Shown here piece after piece: positions 38,527 to 49,766 of a DNA stretch of 64,000 nucleotides. A program made the position numbers and the translations under genes. The DNA comes from Antitrichia curtipendula. Lineage: Eukaryota; Streptophyta; Bryopsida; Hypnales; Leucodontaceae. The notes beneath the pieces are model-generated. The model made no database searches. It saw only the letters and a program-made list of their open reading frames with translations, and had not been told where the DNA came from. The stretch spans positions 28,228,696-28,292,695 of the forward strand of contig OX579638.1 in assembly GCA_951230915.1 (NCBI GenBank), written 5' to 3'. Within the stretch, counting starts at the first letter, position 1. Every line of letters begins with the position of its first letter.

Positions 38527-39703
38527 ATTCATCTCATCAACCCTAGAAATTTGGACTATCTCAAAGATCTTTGGTTAAAATTGATAAAAATACTTTACAT
38601 GAATCATCACATTGGTCACCATGCACAAAGGTCAAATTCGATAGAAGTTAAATCATTTTTGTTAAAAAGTGCTACATGTCATCTTGTGAGTGGTCTAAGG
38701 TGACATGGACCCATAAGAATTTGACATGGAAGTTTAATTTTGGCACTTAGGTGTTGAATCTAACCTTCACGTACAATATTGGTCTCCCTTCCCCCCAAGA
38801 CACATTGGGACCTTGAGTTTCATTCAGTAATGTAATCTTAAGAAGCTTGGGCCAATGACATTGACAAGGCATCATCCATTTTAGAATATACAAAACAGGA
38901 TCTCAACATTGGTTGACTATGTTATGATGAAAATTCTCAATGGACTTCTAAACATTCTTTTCATACATTGTTTCCTTTTTGTAACAAATGACACCATGTT
39001 GCAACTTGAAGTACAATCAAGGATGCCAAATGCAAAAGAAAACATGTACTACAAAGTTTTGGTTGGTAAATATCAAGTGAAAACATCCAAAAGCGCCCAT
39101 TTACTCATTCTTAGCAAGTAGACTTCCATTGAAAGTGTCCCCCAAAGTGCAATTAAACCATTCCCATACATAATTGCAATTGGTTGACTGTTGATTCTCT
39201 AGATTTTGATATTATGAACATTCTACTTTAAAAATTGGCATAGTAATTACATGTCTTATCCAGAAATATCCAAAAATTATAAGTTTAGTTTGTGATATTA
39301 GCTAATACCACAAAAATGTTGTTGTTTTTCCCTAGAAAAAGGAACCTCCAACTACGCTGAATTGCTAAATTTGATGGATTTGGGTGTTTCACCTATGCGT
39401 GTATATCAGGTAGATGATCTATGATGGAGTACATAGCATGAACCACTAAACATAATGGCTTTTATTGCACATGCAAAACCAAGATGAAATTCTCTGTACT
39501 CGAGATATTACCAACATATCATGAATATCATGTCTGTGCATTCAATTTCCTACCTAAACCAGAGAGTTTTTCGCTAATTCCATTAATGATGCCATTTAAG
39601 AAAAATGAAGGCTTCCTTCATGAAACGATTGAGACTAAATTAAATTTTCAATGCAATCCCCATGCCCTGCAAAAATCTTCACTTCTCAGAAAAAGAATCT
39701 AAT
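38527..39703. other. Intergenic, 3' side of chorismate mutase
   Basis: No gene recognised. It should include the CM 3' UTR. A possible AATAAA-type signal on the minus strand lies at about 39462. Confidence 0.4.
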
Positions 39704-42051
39704 CTAGTCCAGACGTCGAAGAAGATAGGCCACTTGCACCTGCTTCGTCAGAGGCATCACCCAATCTTCGTAGAGAGCACCTGCAAGATCTGGATCGATT
39801 TTGTACCTTGCATTGTCCACTTTCCCATGCTCATTCACTTCCTGACCGTAAGCCCTGGCCTTGTTTGCAACTCTTCTTTTCACATCGTCTTCGACGTTTT
39901 TGAAGGTGAGTTCCCCCATAATCGCTTCTCCATCCTGTTATTGCACAACCTCACAATGAACGGATTAGTATAGAAGACGTGCAAAAGCTAGAGCAAAGTT
40001 GCATTGAAACCCAAGCAAAAAAATAAGGAATTTCACTTCGGAGAATCGTAGACTTTCAACACGTAGACTTTTAAGTAGACAGTGGAGAATCGTAACTTTC
40101 AACACGTAGTTTCATTGTTAAAAAAAGTGGAAGGATATAATTATTTTTTCGTCCTATTGATAGATTTGATACTTCCTGGAAACTTCTCTTTTAAATCATT
40201 TCGTCCTATAGAATATAGATATGGAGGCAGCCACTTTTGACTATTTAGGGACGTAAGAGGGAATCCCTTAAATGCCTAAATAGTAACAGAAACAACGTCT
40301 GCTTCCACATCTGTAGTACTTGAAAATTTGAAATGAATCATTTTAGGAAGCTTTAAAGAAGGCAAACTACAACGCACGCCCTTCACTTTTTAATGATAAA
40401 AATATGTTTTGAAGTTACTGTAAAAATCCATGTTAGCTTCCAAACTGGAAATCTATTTTTAGATTGAGTAATTATGAGATAAAAAAACAGAAATTGTATT
40501 TATGGACAAGAATGAAAGAGCAATGCGATTTTCACACCTGCGCTCTAATATGGCGCTCGAATTTCTCGGGAGCTTCTGTGAACTTAGCCTCAGCGACGAA
40601 CTTGCCGTAATGAATCCGTTTCGAGAGTGCCTGAAGAAACCTCCATGTTAATTCTATTCAAAAGAAAAGAAATATGCCTACCATTTTATGCTCAAAATGG
40701 TGGATCGTTGAAATTCTGCAACCAAAGTTCAATCAGAATTGGAAACAAGAAGAAGAGTCTGAAGCTCATAACACCTGAAGGCAGTGCACATCGCAAACAG
40801 ATGCTGAGCCGTAGTTTCCGTCGTCATCTGCTAAGGTGAGCTTCGGCAGTAGATCCTCGAGGTACATGCTGTAGATAGCTTGGTTGATGTTGATATCGTT
40901 TGCAGCGGGGTGGAGCACCTGCAATGCGCTACTCTGTCAATCCCAACTCCTCCCACCTAGGTCTCTCACTCTTGTATGAAATACTAAAAAGGAAAACACG
41001 ATTTTGAGTAGAAAGTCCAGATCGACCATACTTTAGAAAGCGGAAGGCTGGGTAAAATAGGCTGAGGTAAGTCCTCAGGAAAAAATGGATGTTCATCTGG
41101 TGCTTGATACCTCCGCACCTGCCCAATCATGAAGAAGAAATGAGATCTTCCCTTGTGAACACACCTTTTCTAGCCTGAAATCCAAAGGCATGTACAAGAG
41201 CAAGAAATTGCAATCATTTTCACATAAAGTATGAAACTGAGGATCTTCCAACTCACTTTGGCATGCAAGTTCTCCGTCTCCTTAAGCATGAATTCAATCA
41301 GGGATCCTTCAAATCCGGGGATGCTGAAGGAATTTCGGTCATAAGTAGGTGCATTGAAGCTAAATTGGGCACGTTGAAGTAGTCCATAAATAATGGTGTC
41401 CTCCTGGCGTATTAGCGACTCCCGAATGAAAGACAAGGTCAGGGGCTCGGTGTCAGCTTCAACACCTACATTGCTGCTGACCACAGTCACTAGTAAGTGC
41501 CGTGGTTTGCAGTTCCAATACGTGAAGGAACTGTCACATAGTTCCGTGCACAAACAAAAAAGTACCACAAATGTTCCAACAATAGGACACAGTGTAAGCA
41601 CGACAGATGCATAAGAACTTCAAAATAGCAATAAAAATTGAATCTCCACAGATTCCACTCTTGTACCCAAAAACCTCACCACAGCCATAAATTCATCTCC
41701 CCCAAATCACACTCGTTCAGAACTTAGAATGCTTCCAGTGACGCAAATAGTATCCTCCGTTTCATAAGCACTCAGGGAGGAACACAGGCCATCGGATAAT
41801 AGAGACCCCAATTTGCAAAATCGTAGGTTGAGCATATACCCCAAATGGCAAAAAGAACCCAGCGCGTACCTGGAAAGTGGAGGCGAAGCGATGAGATCGC
41901 TAGACTTGAGAGGAGCAGGCTGATAGATAGGCGCAAATGCCTTGAGGTGCACAGGACGAGGTCGAGAATTCATTTGCTTCGCATTCGAGACCGGCGTCGC
42001 AGATTGGGACGAGGTCCAAATTCCAGCGGAAGCAGACAAAGCCAGCGCCAT
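39704..42051 (-). CDS. CM: Chorismate mutase, plastid type
   Basis: Converts chorismate to prephenate, the first committed step to Phe and Tyr. Six exons with GT-AG borders: 42051-41870, 41476-41257 (acceptor could be 3 bp further in), 41118-41032, 40918-40775, 40630-40538 and 39934-39704, giving about 318 aa. The first roughly 65 residues are Ala/Ser-rich and basic, fitting a plastid transit peptide. The all-helical eukaryotic chorismate mutase domain follows. It shows SLIRQEDTIIYGLLQRA, PGFEGSLIEFML, YQAPDEHPFFPEDL, DDDGNYGSASVCD, ALSKRIHYGKFVAEAKF and, at the end, NARYKIDPDLAGALYEDW with the terminal VQVAYLLRRLD. Known plastid members are inhibited by Phe/Tyr and activated by Trp; whether this one is cannot be read here. 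No stop or frameshift was found. Confidence 0.95.
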
Positions 42052-43772
42052 AGTCGATTAAGCTCGCCAACAACGACACAATTCGTGCAGTCTCCACATA
42101 TCCACCAACCAACCTCGAACTAATTCTCACACACAACTCCCCAACCCTAATCCCCACCACGAGCTCCCCACCAATTCCGAATCCACCCAAAACGGCAAAC
42201 CCGGGGGCCAAACCGTCGACACAGAAGCGACTGAACAAACACAACACAACGCACAGTCAATCGAATTATCTTTTCAGCTGCACACACCTCCGAGGTCGGA
42301 CCCACCAAGAGGCGGATTCTCCAGTCAAACAGCAGCAGCGTCAAAAGTCTCCAAAGTCAGTGAAAGACGAGGAAAAGGAAGCAGCATGTCAGTCTTCCAT
42401 ATTCAGAGTCAATGCCTACGCATCTGCAAATTGAGAAACATCCCACACACCGTATTTCCTGAAATGCAACCCAGATTCTGAACAAAGGAAACAGAATGTT
42501 CAGGAAGTAGCATACGATTGTAGGATGGGAAATTAGGGTTTAGGCCTTTGGAGACGAGGGATGGCAGTACAGTACAGTAGTCCCATGAGGGTGATCACAA
42601 GCGTGAAGAGTCAATATAGGACGGCTCTGCAGGAAGGCCACGTGTCTTGCGCTGCCTGGCTGTTGACGCTTGGACCAGACCTGGCGTGCCTGTTGCCTTT
42701 GTCAACTTCTCCCATGCTTTTGGCTCCGTCTTGCCCATCAACCGGCACTGAGGGAGAAAAAATTTCTACTTTTACCGGCTATTTTCCTTCAATTCCCAAA
42801 TTGAATTGGCTTTTCAAGTACATAATCCGGTTGTCTCTATTTTTCACTCAAAATAGAAACTTTATAGATTTTTGCACCGGTTTTTTTTGCTAATGTTTTT
42901 AAACTGCAACCATTTATTTCCCCCAATTCCACTATCTAACTTTGAACTAGCTGCCATTTTTTCCCAAACATTGTTGAGGGATGTGTAACTCATAATCATC
43001 AGTACTACTAGCAACTAAGTTTGTTTACTATTGCTCCCTCTATCCCTTCCAACTTAGGCAGAGTTCTTGTCTCACTAAAAAAGTTGCATTTAGATTTGGA
43101 ATGTTGAATAAACATTAGCCATTTTGAACGACCTTGTGGGGATAAGTCAAGCAATCAAGGGAGCATTCCTCTCCTAGCAAGCTTGGCCTTACCCATATGA
43201 GGCACCTTGTATTTGTTGCTTCTTAAAACAATAGTGTTGATAATGGGTTTAGTGACCATTTGGGTACTATGAAGATTTGTTTATGAAGTGAACCAAGTTT
43301 CCTTGTTGTGGGTATTTAGGTTGGAATATATATTTCTAAAATCCCATTGTTGCCACCAACCTTTAAATCATCAAGAATGACAAGTTGGCAGAATTCACAA
43401 ACATGCTCAAATATGATACTTTCCACATGGATTTGGGGTGCCTAAATGACGGCAACTAAGCTAGAGATTTAGCATAGATTTAAGGTATGGGTTGCTAATT
43501 TCTGAATATGTATATCACTAGCATAAAGACTAAAAATACAATTAATCCTTTATGGCAAGTGAAAGGGGATTCTAATGCACTTTTGTATGCACTATTTGGA
43601 CTCTCTATGAATTAGTTATGACCTTTCAAAGTTGATTGCTTGTAATTAACTATATAATTCCAAAGAGGACTCAAAGTGTCAAGTGACCTTATGATACAAT
43701 CTCAAAAAATCATATCATTCATTTTTTCTTTAATAATTTAAAAAAAAATAGAGCTGATATATTTTCTTACAA
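42052..43772. other. CM upstream region and intergenic DNA
   Basis: The first roughly 500 bp are GC-richer and should hold the CM leader and promoter (minus strand). Beyond about 42900 the DNA is AT-rich without recognised genes. Confidence 0.4.
42533..42541 (-). promoter_or_regulatory. Telo-box upstream of CM
   Basis: AAACCCTAA on the minus strand, about 480 bp upstream of the CM start codon. Telo-boxes are frequent in plant promoters of growth-related genes. A single short match is weak evidence. Confidence 0.25.
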
Positions 43773-43958
43773 GGATGCTAACATGTGAGTGTGGAGCAGC
43801 GAGCTTGTGAGTTGCAAGCGTAGAGCTTGTGAGCCTAGAGCGTAAAAAAAAAAATTCCAAAAAAATTTTTATTTCCAAAAAAATTCTAAAAGAAGGAAAT
43901 TTTTTATTTTTTATAGTAAATTTTAGGACCTATGACCGCTATCCCTATGACCGTGGGA
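43773..43958 (-). repeat. Terminal module, inverted copy
   Basis: Starts GGATGCTAACATGTGAG, continues with GAGCTTGTGAG-type words and ends with two copies of CTATGACCG (about 43930-43955). It is the reverse of the module at 9884-9987, with no methyltransferase exon next to it. Confidence 0.5.
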
Positions 43959-44576
43959 TTTAGTTATAAAATTGTTCTTCTCTAGCAATTGTCATTTACT
44001 ACAAGGTAATACCTTCACACTTCTATGCCAAGCTTAGGACTTTGCTTAACCACTACAATTCTATTGTATATGCAATTAAGGATTCTTTTCAAATATAATA
44101 TAATCAATTCAACAAATAATACTCACAAAAACAAAGGTGGGTCATACCTACTAACCTTTACTACAACTACTCTAGAACAACTTTAAATACTATGCTTTGT
44201 ATAGAGAATGTGCCCATTGGCATACTTAGGGGCTTTACATGGTTCAAACCTAGGCCATCACCTTTCAATCTCATGGACTCCTTGCAAATATGCTCCAATC
44301 TAAAGGAGTGACCAGTCTCTGTCCCCCCCTCCAAATATAAAATGTAGAAGATGTCTTTCCTCCCCCCCAAAAAATTAAAAAATTAAAAAAAAAAAAATAA
44401 TGGAGAACGGACAAAAAAGAATATATGTGGGTAGTAAAGAAAAAAAAATTAAAAGGGAAGGCCAAAAGAATGGGCAAAAAAAAATTTAAAAAGGATGTGA
44501 AAAGAATGGGAAAGAAAATAAAAAAACAAATAACAAAAATTGATTTCATATTGATATTTACGTTACAAGATTAGTA
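43959..44576. other. AT-rich spacer, no gene
   Basis: Contains purine-rich A runs (about 44360-44530). Nothing else recognised. Confidence 0.4.
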
Positions 44577-44970
44577 GTCAACAATGGGGGAATGCTGTCA
44601 TGTGAGCGGGGAGCGAGGAGCAGGGAATTGCAAGCGGGGAGCAACTTTTTTTAACAAAAAAATAAAAAAATAGATGAAGTAGGATGAAAACTATAATGAA
44701 AGTATTTTTAAAAGGGGAATAATTTGGATGAAAAAATGGATGAATTTGGATGGAAAAAGTAGATGAATTTGGATGAAAAGGGTGGATGAATTTGGATGAA
44801 AAATTGGATGAAAAAAGTGAATGAAAAGGATGGATGAATTTGGATGGAAAATTTGGATGAAAAATTTGGATGAAAAATTTGGATGGAAAAAAAAGATGAG
44901 TTTGGTTTACAGTGGATGAAATTGGATGAGAAAATTGGATGAATTGGAATTGAAAATTGGATGAGTTTGT
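44577..44970 (+). repeat. Left end and GGATGAAA subterminal array
   Basis: Terminal GTGAGCGGGGAGCG block, then from 44681 about 20 irregular copies of GGATGAAAAA or GGATGAATTT. The same words appear inverted at the right end. Confidence 0.65.
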
Positions 44971-46329
44971 ACTAAAAAAAATAGAACTAGATTGAAAAAA
45001 CGAAAGAAAGTGGAAGTAAAAATTGGATTACAAATGCATTAAAAAATTTGATAAAAACATGGGTGAATATAAAAATTAAATACACCCCTGCTTACGTTGC
45101 TAGCATAGCCCAAACCTAATGGCATTGTTTTCCAAATTTGAGAACAACTGTGTGCCTAGAACGTATGGAGTCCATGGTGCATCTCTTCCTGAGAGACAGT
45201 CGAAGAGCACTGTCGACCGTGCTAGGAAATGTATCGATCCCTGATTCGGCCTCTATGCAGTTCGTTTTTGAGCATCATCCAAGCTCTTGCACTAATCAAC
45301 ATCACAAGAAACATTTTTGGGAAAGATAGAGGGAGATGTCGCACTCATAAAAAGACCTATCATATGTTCCCAAAAGTTCACCATGTCCATGACATTCATC
45401 GTGCATTTCCTGAGCCCAATGCCGCATTCATCCCTTAACTCCGTTGAGTTCATGAACTGTCCGTCCAACCGATCTCAACCTTGCGAGGGCATTCTCTTTG
45501 GATTCTTGCGGTGTCATTATTGTGACAACCTCTCGCAAGGGTTATATTGCGATCATAGAGGAATGCAGCTAATGAACTCAAGATGATTAAGCAAGGAGTA
45601 CATCATTTGGCTGAAGAAAATGCACGATGAATGTCACAAAGAGGGTGTTTTTTTGGGATAATGATATCAATAGAACTTCCATTTAGGAGATTGCTAACTC
45701 CACTACACCAAATTAAAACGCTAACAGGAATGAATAGCAAAATAAAGGGAAACGGCCACTACCTGCATGCATTGAAAATCAAACCTCCCTACAACGTTAC
45801 AGCAGTTTGCCCGACAGAGTACACTGAGTTTAATCTATCCTCATAGAGAGATGGGACAAGGCGGAAGAAACTGTATGGCGCAAAGTCACAAACATAATCA
45901 GAGTTGCACGCTTGCGTGACCGAGGATTTTGAAGACTACAGAAATTTGATTTTTGGGTTGATGCCATTTCCCAATGCCGACACGTGGCATGGTGTTAGGG
46001 GTGATTGAGATTGCCTGATCTTCCTAAACAACTGTCATTGGGCGTCACGTGGCTCGGAGAGATAGGGACTCCTATTTCAGTAGTTTATGAGGGAGGACGA
46101 CTGGTCCATCCCATTATTATTGGTGCCTTCTTGGAGTCTTCTTCCCCACTTCCAAAAGATAGTTGTGGTTGTATCGTTGAGATTGATGCCGAGTTTAGAG
46201 AAACATGGTATGTAAGAAGTGAATATTCAATGTTAGAGAGATGCCTTTCAATTCTCGACGCTTACGGACAATTGGACCACAAACGGAATGGCAAGAGGTC
46301 TTAGGGTTGACCACATGATGGTCCATCCC
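44971..46329. other. Anonymous interior of the large element
   Basis: A frame of about 100 codons at 46005-46304 (+) has normal-looking composition, but it matches no family I know and no splice partner was found. Other ORFs here overlap and look incidental. Confidence 0.3.
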
Positions 46330-46885
46330 TACAAAGGACGGTCCGACCGTCCACTGGTCGCTGGCTGGTCGGATCGATCCATCTGCCCCGTGAGCGCGCA
46401 CTGCCTAGCCCTATGGATGGCTATGGGACGTCTCGAGGCCAATCCAACCCACCACGAGATGGACCGTCCACCCCATGGATGATTAGGCCGTCCACTGGAC
46501 AGGGGATTGGCGGACCGGCGACGGGCGGTTTTAGCAACCCGGAAACAGTCCGAGTCTCCATTGCCTAGACAGGCAGATGGCCAAGGGAAGGACCAAGGCC
46601 GTCCCACCCAACCACGGGACGAACCATCCGTCCCGTGGAAAGTCAGGCTCCCCACTGGACATGGGACCGTTGGACTGGCGACGGGCTGGGGCATCCGTCC
46701 CGCGGACAGTCCGAGCGTCCACTGCCTAGACAAGGAACACGCCCATGGGATGGATCGAGGCCGGCCCACCCTACCATGGGATGGACTATCTGTCCCATGG
46801 ACAGTTAGGCACCCCATTGACTGTCAGACAGTTCGAGCGCCCACCGCCTAGACGACCCGACGGTCACGGGACAGACCAAGGGCAG
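46330..46885. repeat. GC-rich tandem repeat, period about 160 bp
   Basis: About three and a half diverged units, marked by CACTGCCTAG-like words at 46399, 46559, 46720 and 46841. They are rich in small palindromes such as CCATGGG and CCGTCCCGTGG. The overlapping ORFs on both strands come from the repeat. Confidence 0.6.
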
Positions 46886-47218
46886 CCCACTCTATGCTAC
46901 ATTTTCAAAATAAAAGAAGGGAGCTCCTTGCACATCTTCGCGTAAATATTGTTGTTTCTCAATCGGTTAGCCAGGAAGACCACAACGAATAGCTCCTCGC
47001 CGCTTGTGGATTCCAAAAAAGGCTACTGCAGTTATTGCAACAGCTTCATTCACAAGACAAAAGGTTTGCTCGCAAATAGGGGCATTTCAATTCTATATTG
47101 CTTGCTTGCGCGATTTTAGGAGACAACAGATGGTCTGTCTCCAACTTCCCAATTTAGAAAGAAACAGACATTGCCATACTAATGCAGAGACAGACCGTCT
47201 CCGCCATCAACAGGGACC

Positions 47219-47428
47219 GTCCCCGCCACCCAAGGCGGGGGAAGACTGTCCCCTCCACCCTAAGGTTGGGAGAGATTTTCCCCACCATCCTAAGGCGGGG
47301 AGAGACTGCCCTTGACACCCCAAGGTGGGGAGGGACCATCCCCGCTATCCCAAGGCGTTGAGGGACCGTGCCCGCCATCTCAGGGCGGGGAGAGACAATC
47401 TCCGCCACCCAAAGGAGGGAGAAATTGT
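47219..47428. repeat. 30-bp GC-rich minisatellite, seven units
   Basis: Seven consecutive 30-bp units of the form CCCCGCCA, CCCAAGGCGGGG, AGAGACTGT with changes. Each contains a small inverted pair (CCGCC/GGCGG). Confidence 0.8.
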
Positions 47429-48142
47429 TCCACATTCACTAGACTTTTGAGTCAAAATGGATGAAATAGAGAATGGGATTTAAATTATAAGGATTTGAAT
47501 ATAGTGCATGAGGGAAGGTTTACTGTGCACTCTTTCGGGCGCGAGAGCACTTATTGGACTGCTGCCCTTTTGCAACATGTGAAATTTGTGTTTCAATCAG
47601 TAAAACTAAAATCGGATATAAATTAAATGAAATTGAGGCGCGTGTTTGGTAGAAGGCTTAGATCGCACTCTCTCGGTCCCGAGAGTAATTTTTGAAGTCT
47701 CACATTTTTACAACACGGGAGTTTCTGATCCCATTTACTGAATCTAAAACTAGGCAGAAAGGTCCAAAGGGTATAAAATAATGCAAGTAGTGGCCCTTGT
47801 AGTCTCCCTACACTTTCAGTAATGGTAGTCTCACTACACTTTCAATACACACCTGTCAAAATAAGGATTGGTCCTCTTATGCAACAAAAAATACTAATCA
47901 GATTCGAAGTGATTCAGTACCCCGCTAAGAAGGACTTGCTTGACCTCATTAAAACTGAAATTGGCTGCATGGATGAAAACATTAGACGTGTACTGTAGGT
48001 TACAAATTACGGTGAAAACATAGTAAAGGTGTTTACAATTTGCCCAACTTCCACGCTTACCGAAGCTCTTCAATTTTGTCTCTTTGAAATTTGGGTAGCT
48101 GCACTCCGGGAAAGAAGATATCGTCAGCATATAGTTCTCCAA
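47429..48142. other. Spacer, no gene
   Basis: No recognised frame. Two CTCTC-GGG-CGAGAG-like words near 47540 and 47670 are the only oddity. Confidence 0.35.
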
Positions 48143-49360
48143 TCAAGGTTCAACTCCAGAGGTCAGTGATACAATGCAACCAAATCCTGGATGAGGAACC
48201 ATAGTCACTCTTTGAATGCGTGCATTCAATGGCAAGGCCGAAGCACAGCTGTTCTGGTGCTTTGTTGTTGGTGCTTTTGGATTCCGTCTAACAGCCTTAT
48301 CCACTTGAGTTTTAGGATGCTCATCTGGTGAAGATGGAATAGGATAGGCCCGCACCAATTCCGTTCCTGTTACTCCGCCAAATAGTCTCCTGGGTGAAAT
48401 CTCTTGACGCTGAAGAAGCATAAAGCCAACCGATTCAAGGGCTAAAATCTTGGCCTTCAAGAGTTTTGTGCCCCATTAAGACTAGCCAAATGGCAGGCCT
48501 AAGTGGTACTCATAACACCCACTTATACCTTGTTCCCTTCACGCACCGCTCAATGTTGTCGTTGCAAAAGAAAACTGCATAAGTTCATTTATTCTTCCTG
48601 TAATTCACCATCATACCTGTATATGTTGGCGCTGTTGTCGCAACATTGTTCTCGATGATTTGGGCCAAACACTTTTTCTTCGTAATTGCTTGAAGTGCAA
48701 AACAAGATTTTGCTCATGTTTTTGCCAATCTGGCGATATGCCATTGCGTCACATCGCACATGCTCTCATGAATTGTGGACACATGAACCCCCTCTTGAGT
48801 ACTAGTTTGTCCAAGAGTTTGCTCCAAAGACATTACATCGTAAATGTGAACATCTGTATTTGAAGAAACCTCTTCAACAATCGGGTTCAGTTCATCGGCA
48901 GTTGTCCTGGCTCTCAAAAGTCTTGTTTGAACACAGGGGGTGAGAAGTTGACTTTGTCAAGCCTATGTGAATCAAACTTGCAACCAACTAGCATATCAAC
49001 TTTCCTCTTCTGTGATTCAAATACGTCTTCACCCTTAAGATGGGGCTCTCTCATGATGAACTCTTCAACGCCTGGAATGTTTAAAATCGCTTGTGTGAGC
49101 GCCTTCGGATTTCTAGTTCTCTCTGCCAAACGTTGAGCAACTCATAATAATAGCTCTTCCTTTCCTGGACCGGTTCCTGCTTGGTTTCCCTTGAGAAACT
49201 GATAATATATTACCATTTGCATGAACGCTTTAACGTAATCGTCTGTAGTGGCTATGTATAAGTCGATCCCATGGTTGCCGGATTGTTGAAGCTAATTGTT
49301 ATGGACGGTCTCGGCGAGGTTGCATGACGGCATTTCAGCTTTTTGCGATGAAGTAAGGTC
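48143..49360 (-). pseudogene. MULE-like transposase fragment, C-terminal part
   Basis: Read from an acceptor at 49360 downward, it gives KAEMPSCNLAETVHNN, a stop, then LQQSGNHG, followed by NPKALTQAILNIPGVEEF and SQKRKVDMLVGCKFDSHRLD. Further down are ATTAPTYTGMMVNYRKNK, a stop, CVKGTRYKW, and finally a tail containing HQNSCASALPLNARI and PHPGFGC. The order matches the copy at 61150-62198. Several in-frame stops break it (for example after VHNN and after NYRKNK). The N-terminal DNA-binding and catalytic parts are missing; the hairpin array begins about 400 bp beyond. The family is identified through the fuller copy at 61.2-64 kb. The call of Mutator-like rests on that copy's D...D...CxxH pattern and is moderate. 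Confidence 0.55.
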
Positions 49361-49565
49361 CTGAAATCACGGAGATACATTAACACTATTAGTCACGTAG
49401 AACATGCACACTACAAGATATTGCTTTTACAACTGCATACAGAAATCCAGAGGAGTGAGACGAAACTATAGTAATATACAATACATTTACAATTCAACTC
49501 CAAGCACAGACGCCATCGTATTAAAGAACACCCGTGTTGCATAAGTTGTTGAAGACAATAATCAT

Positions 49566-49728
49566 CTTGGCCCCGAGATGGCCCTCTAGGGTGCCCTCAT
49601 CATGCACAAACGCCTATCTAATAAAAGACGATGTCAAATAGAAACACATGAATGTTTCAGAACTCTGTTATGGGGATATTTGTCTTGGCCCCGAAATGGC
49701 CCTCTAGAGTGCCGTCATCATGCACAAA
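49566..49728. repeat. 45-bp direct repeat, two copies
   Basis: CTTGGCCCCGAGATGGCCC at 49566 recurs with two or three changes at 49684. Both run to CATCATGCACAAA. The copies are 118 bp apart, just before the hairpin array. Confidence 0.75.
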
Positions 49729-49766
49729 TGACCAAGATATTGAGGTGCCAAACGGGCATTTGTACA

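Noticed and set aside
46329..46851. ORFs of 114-162 aa on both strands near 46.5 kb
   Set aside because: Generated by the GC-rich 160-bp tandem repeat.
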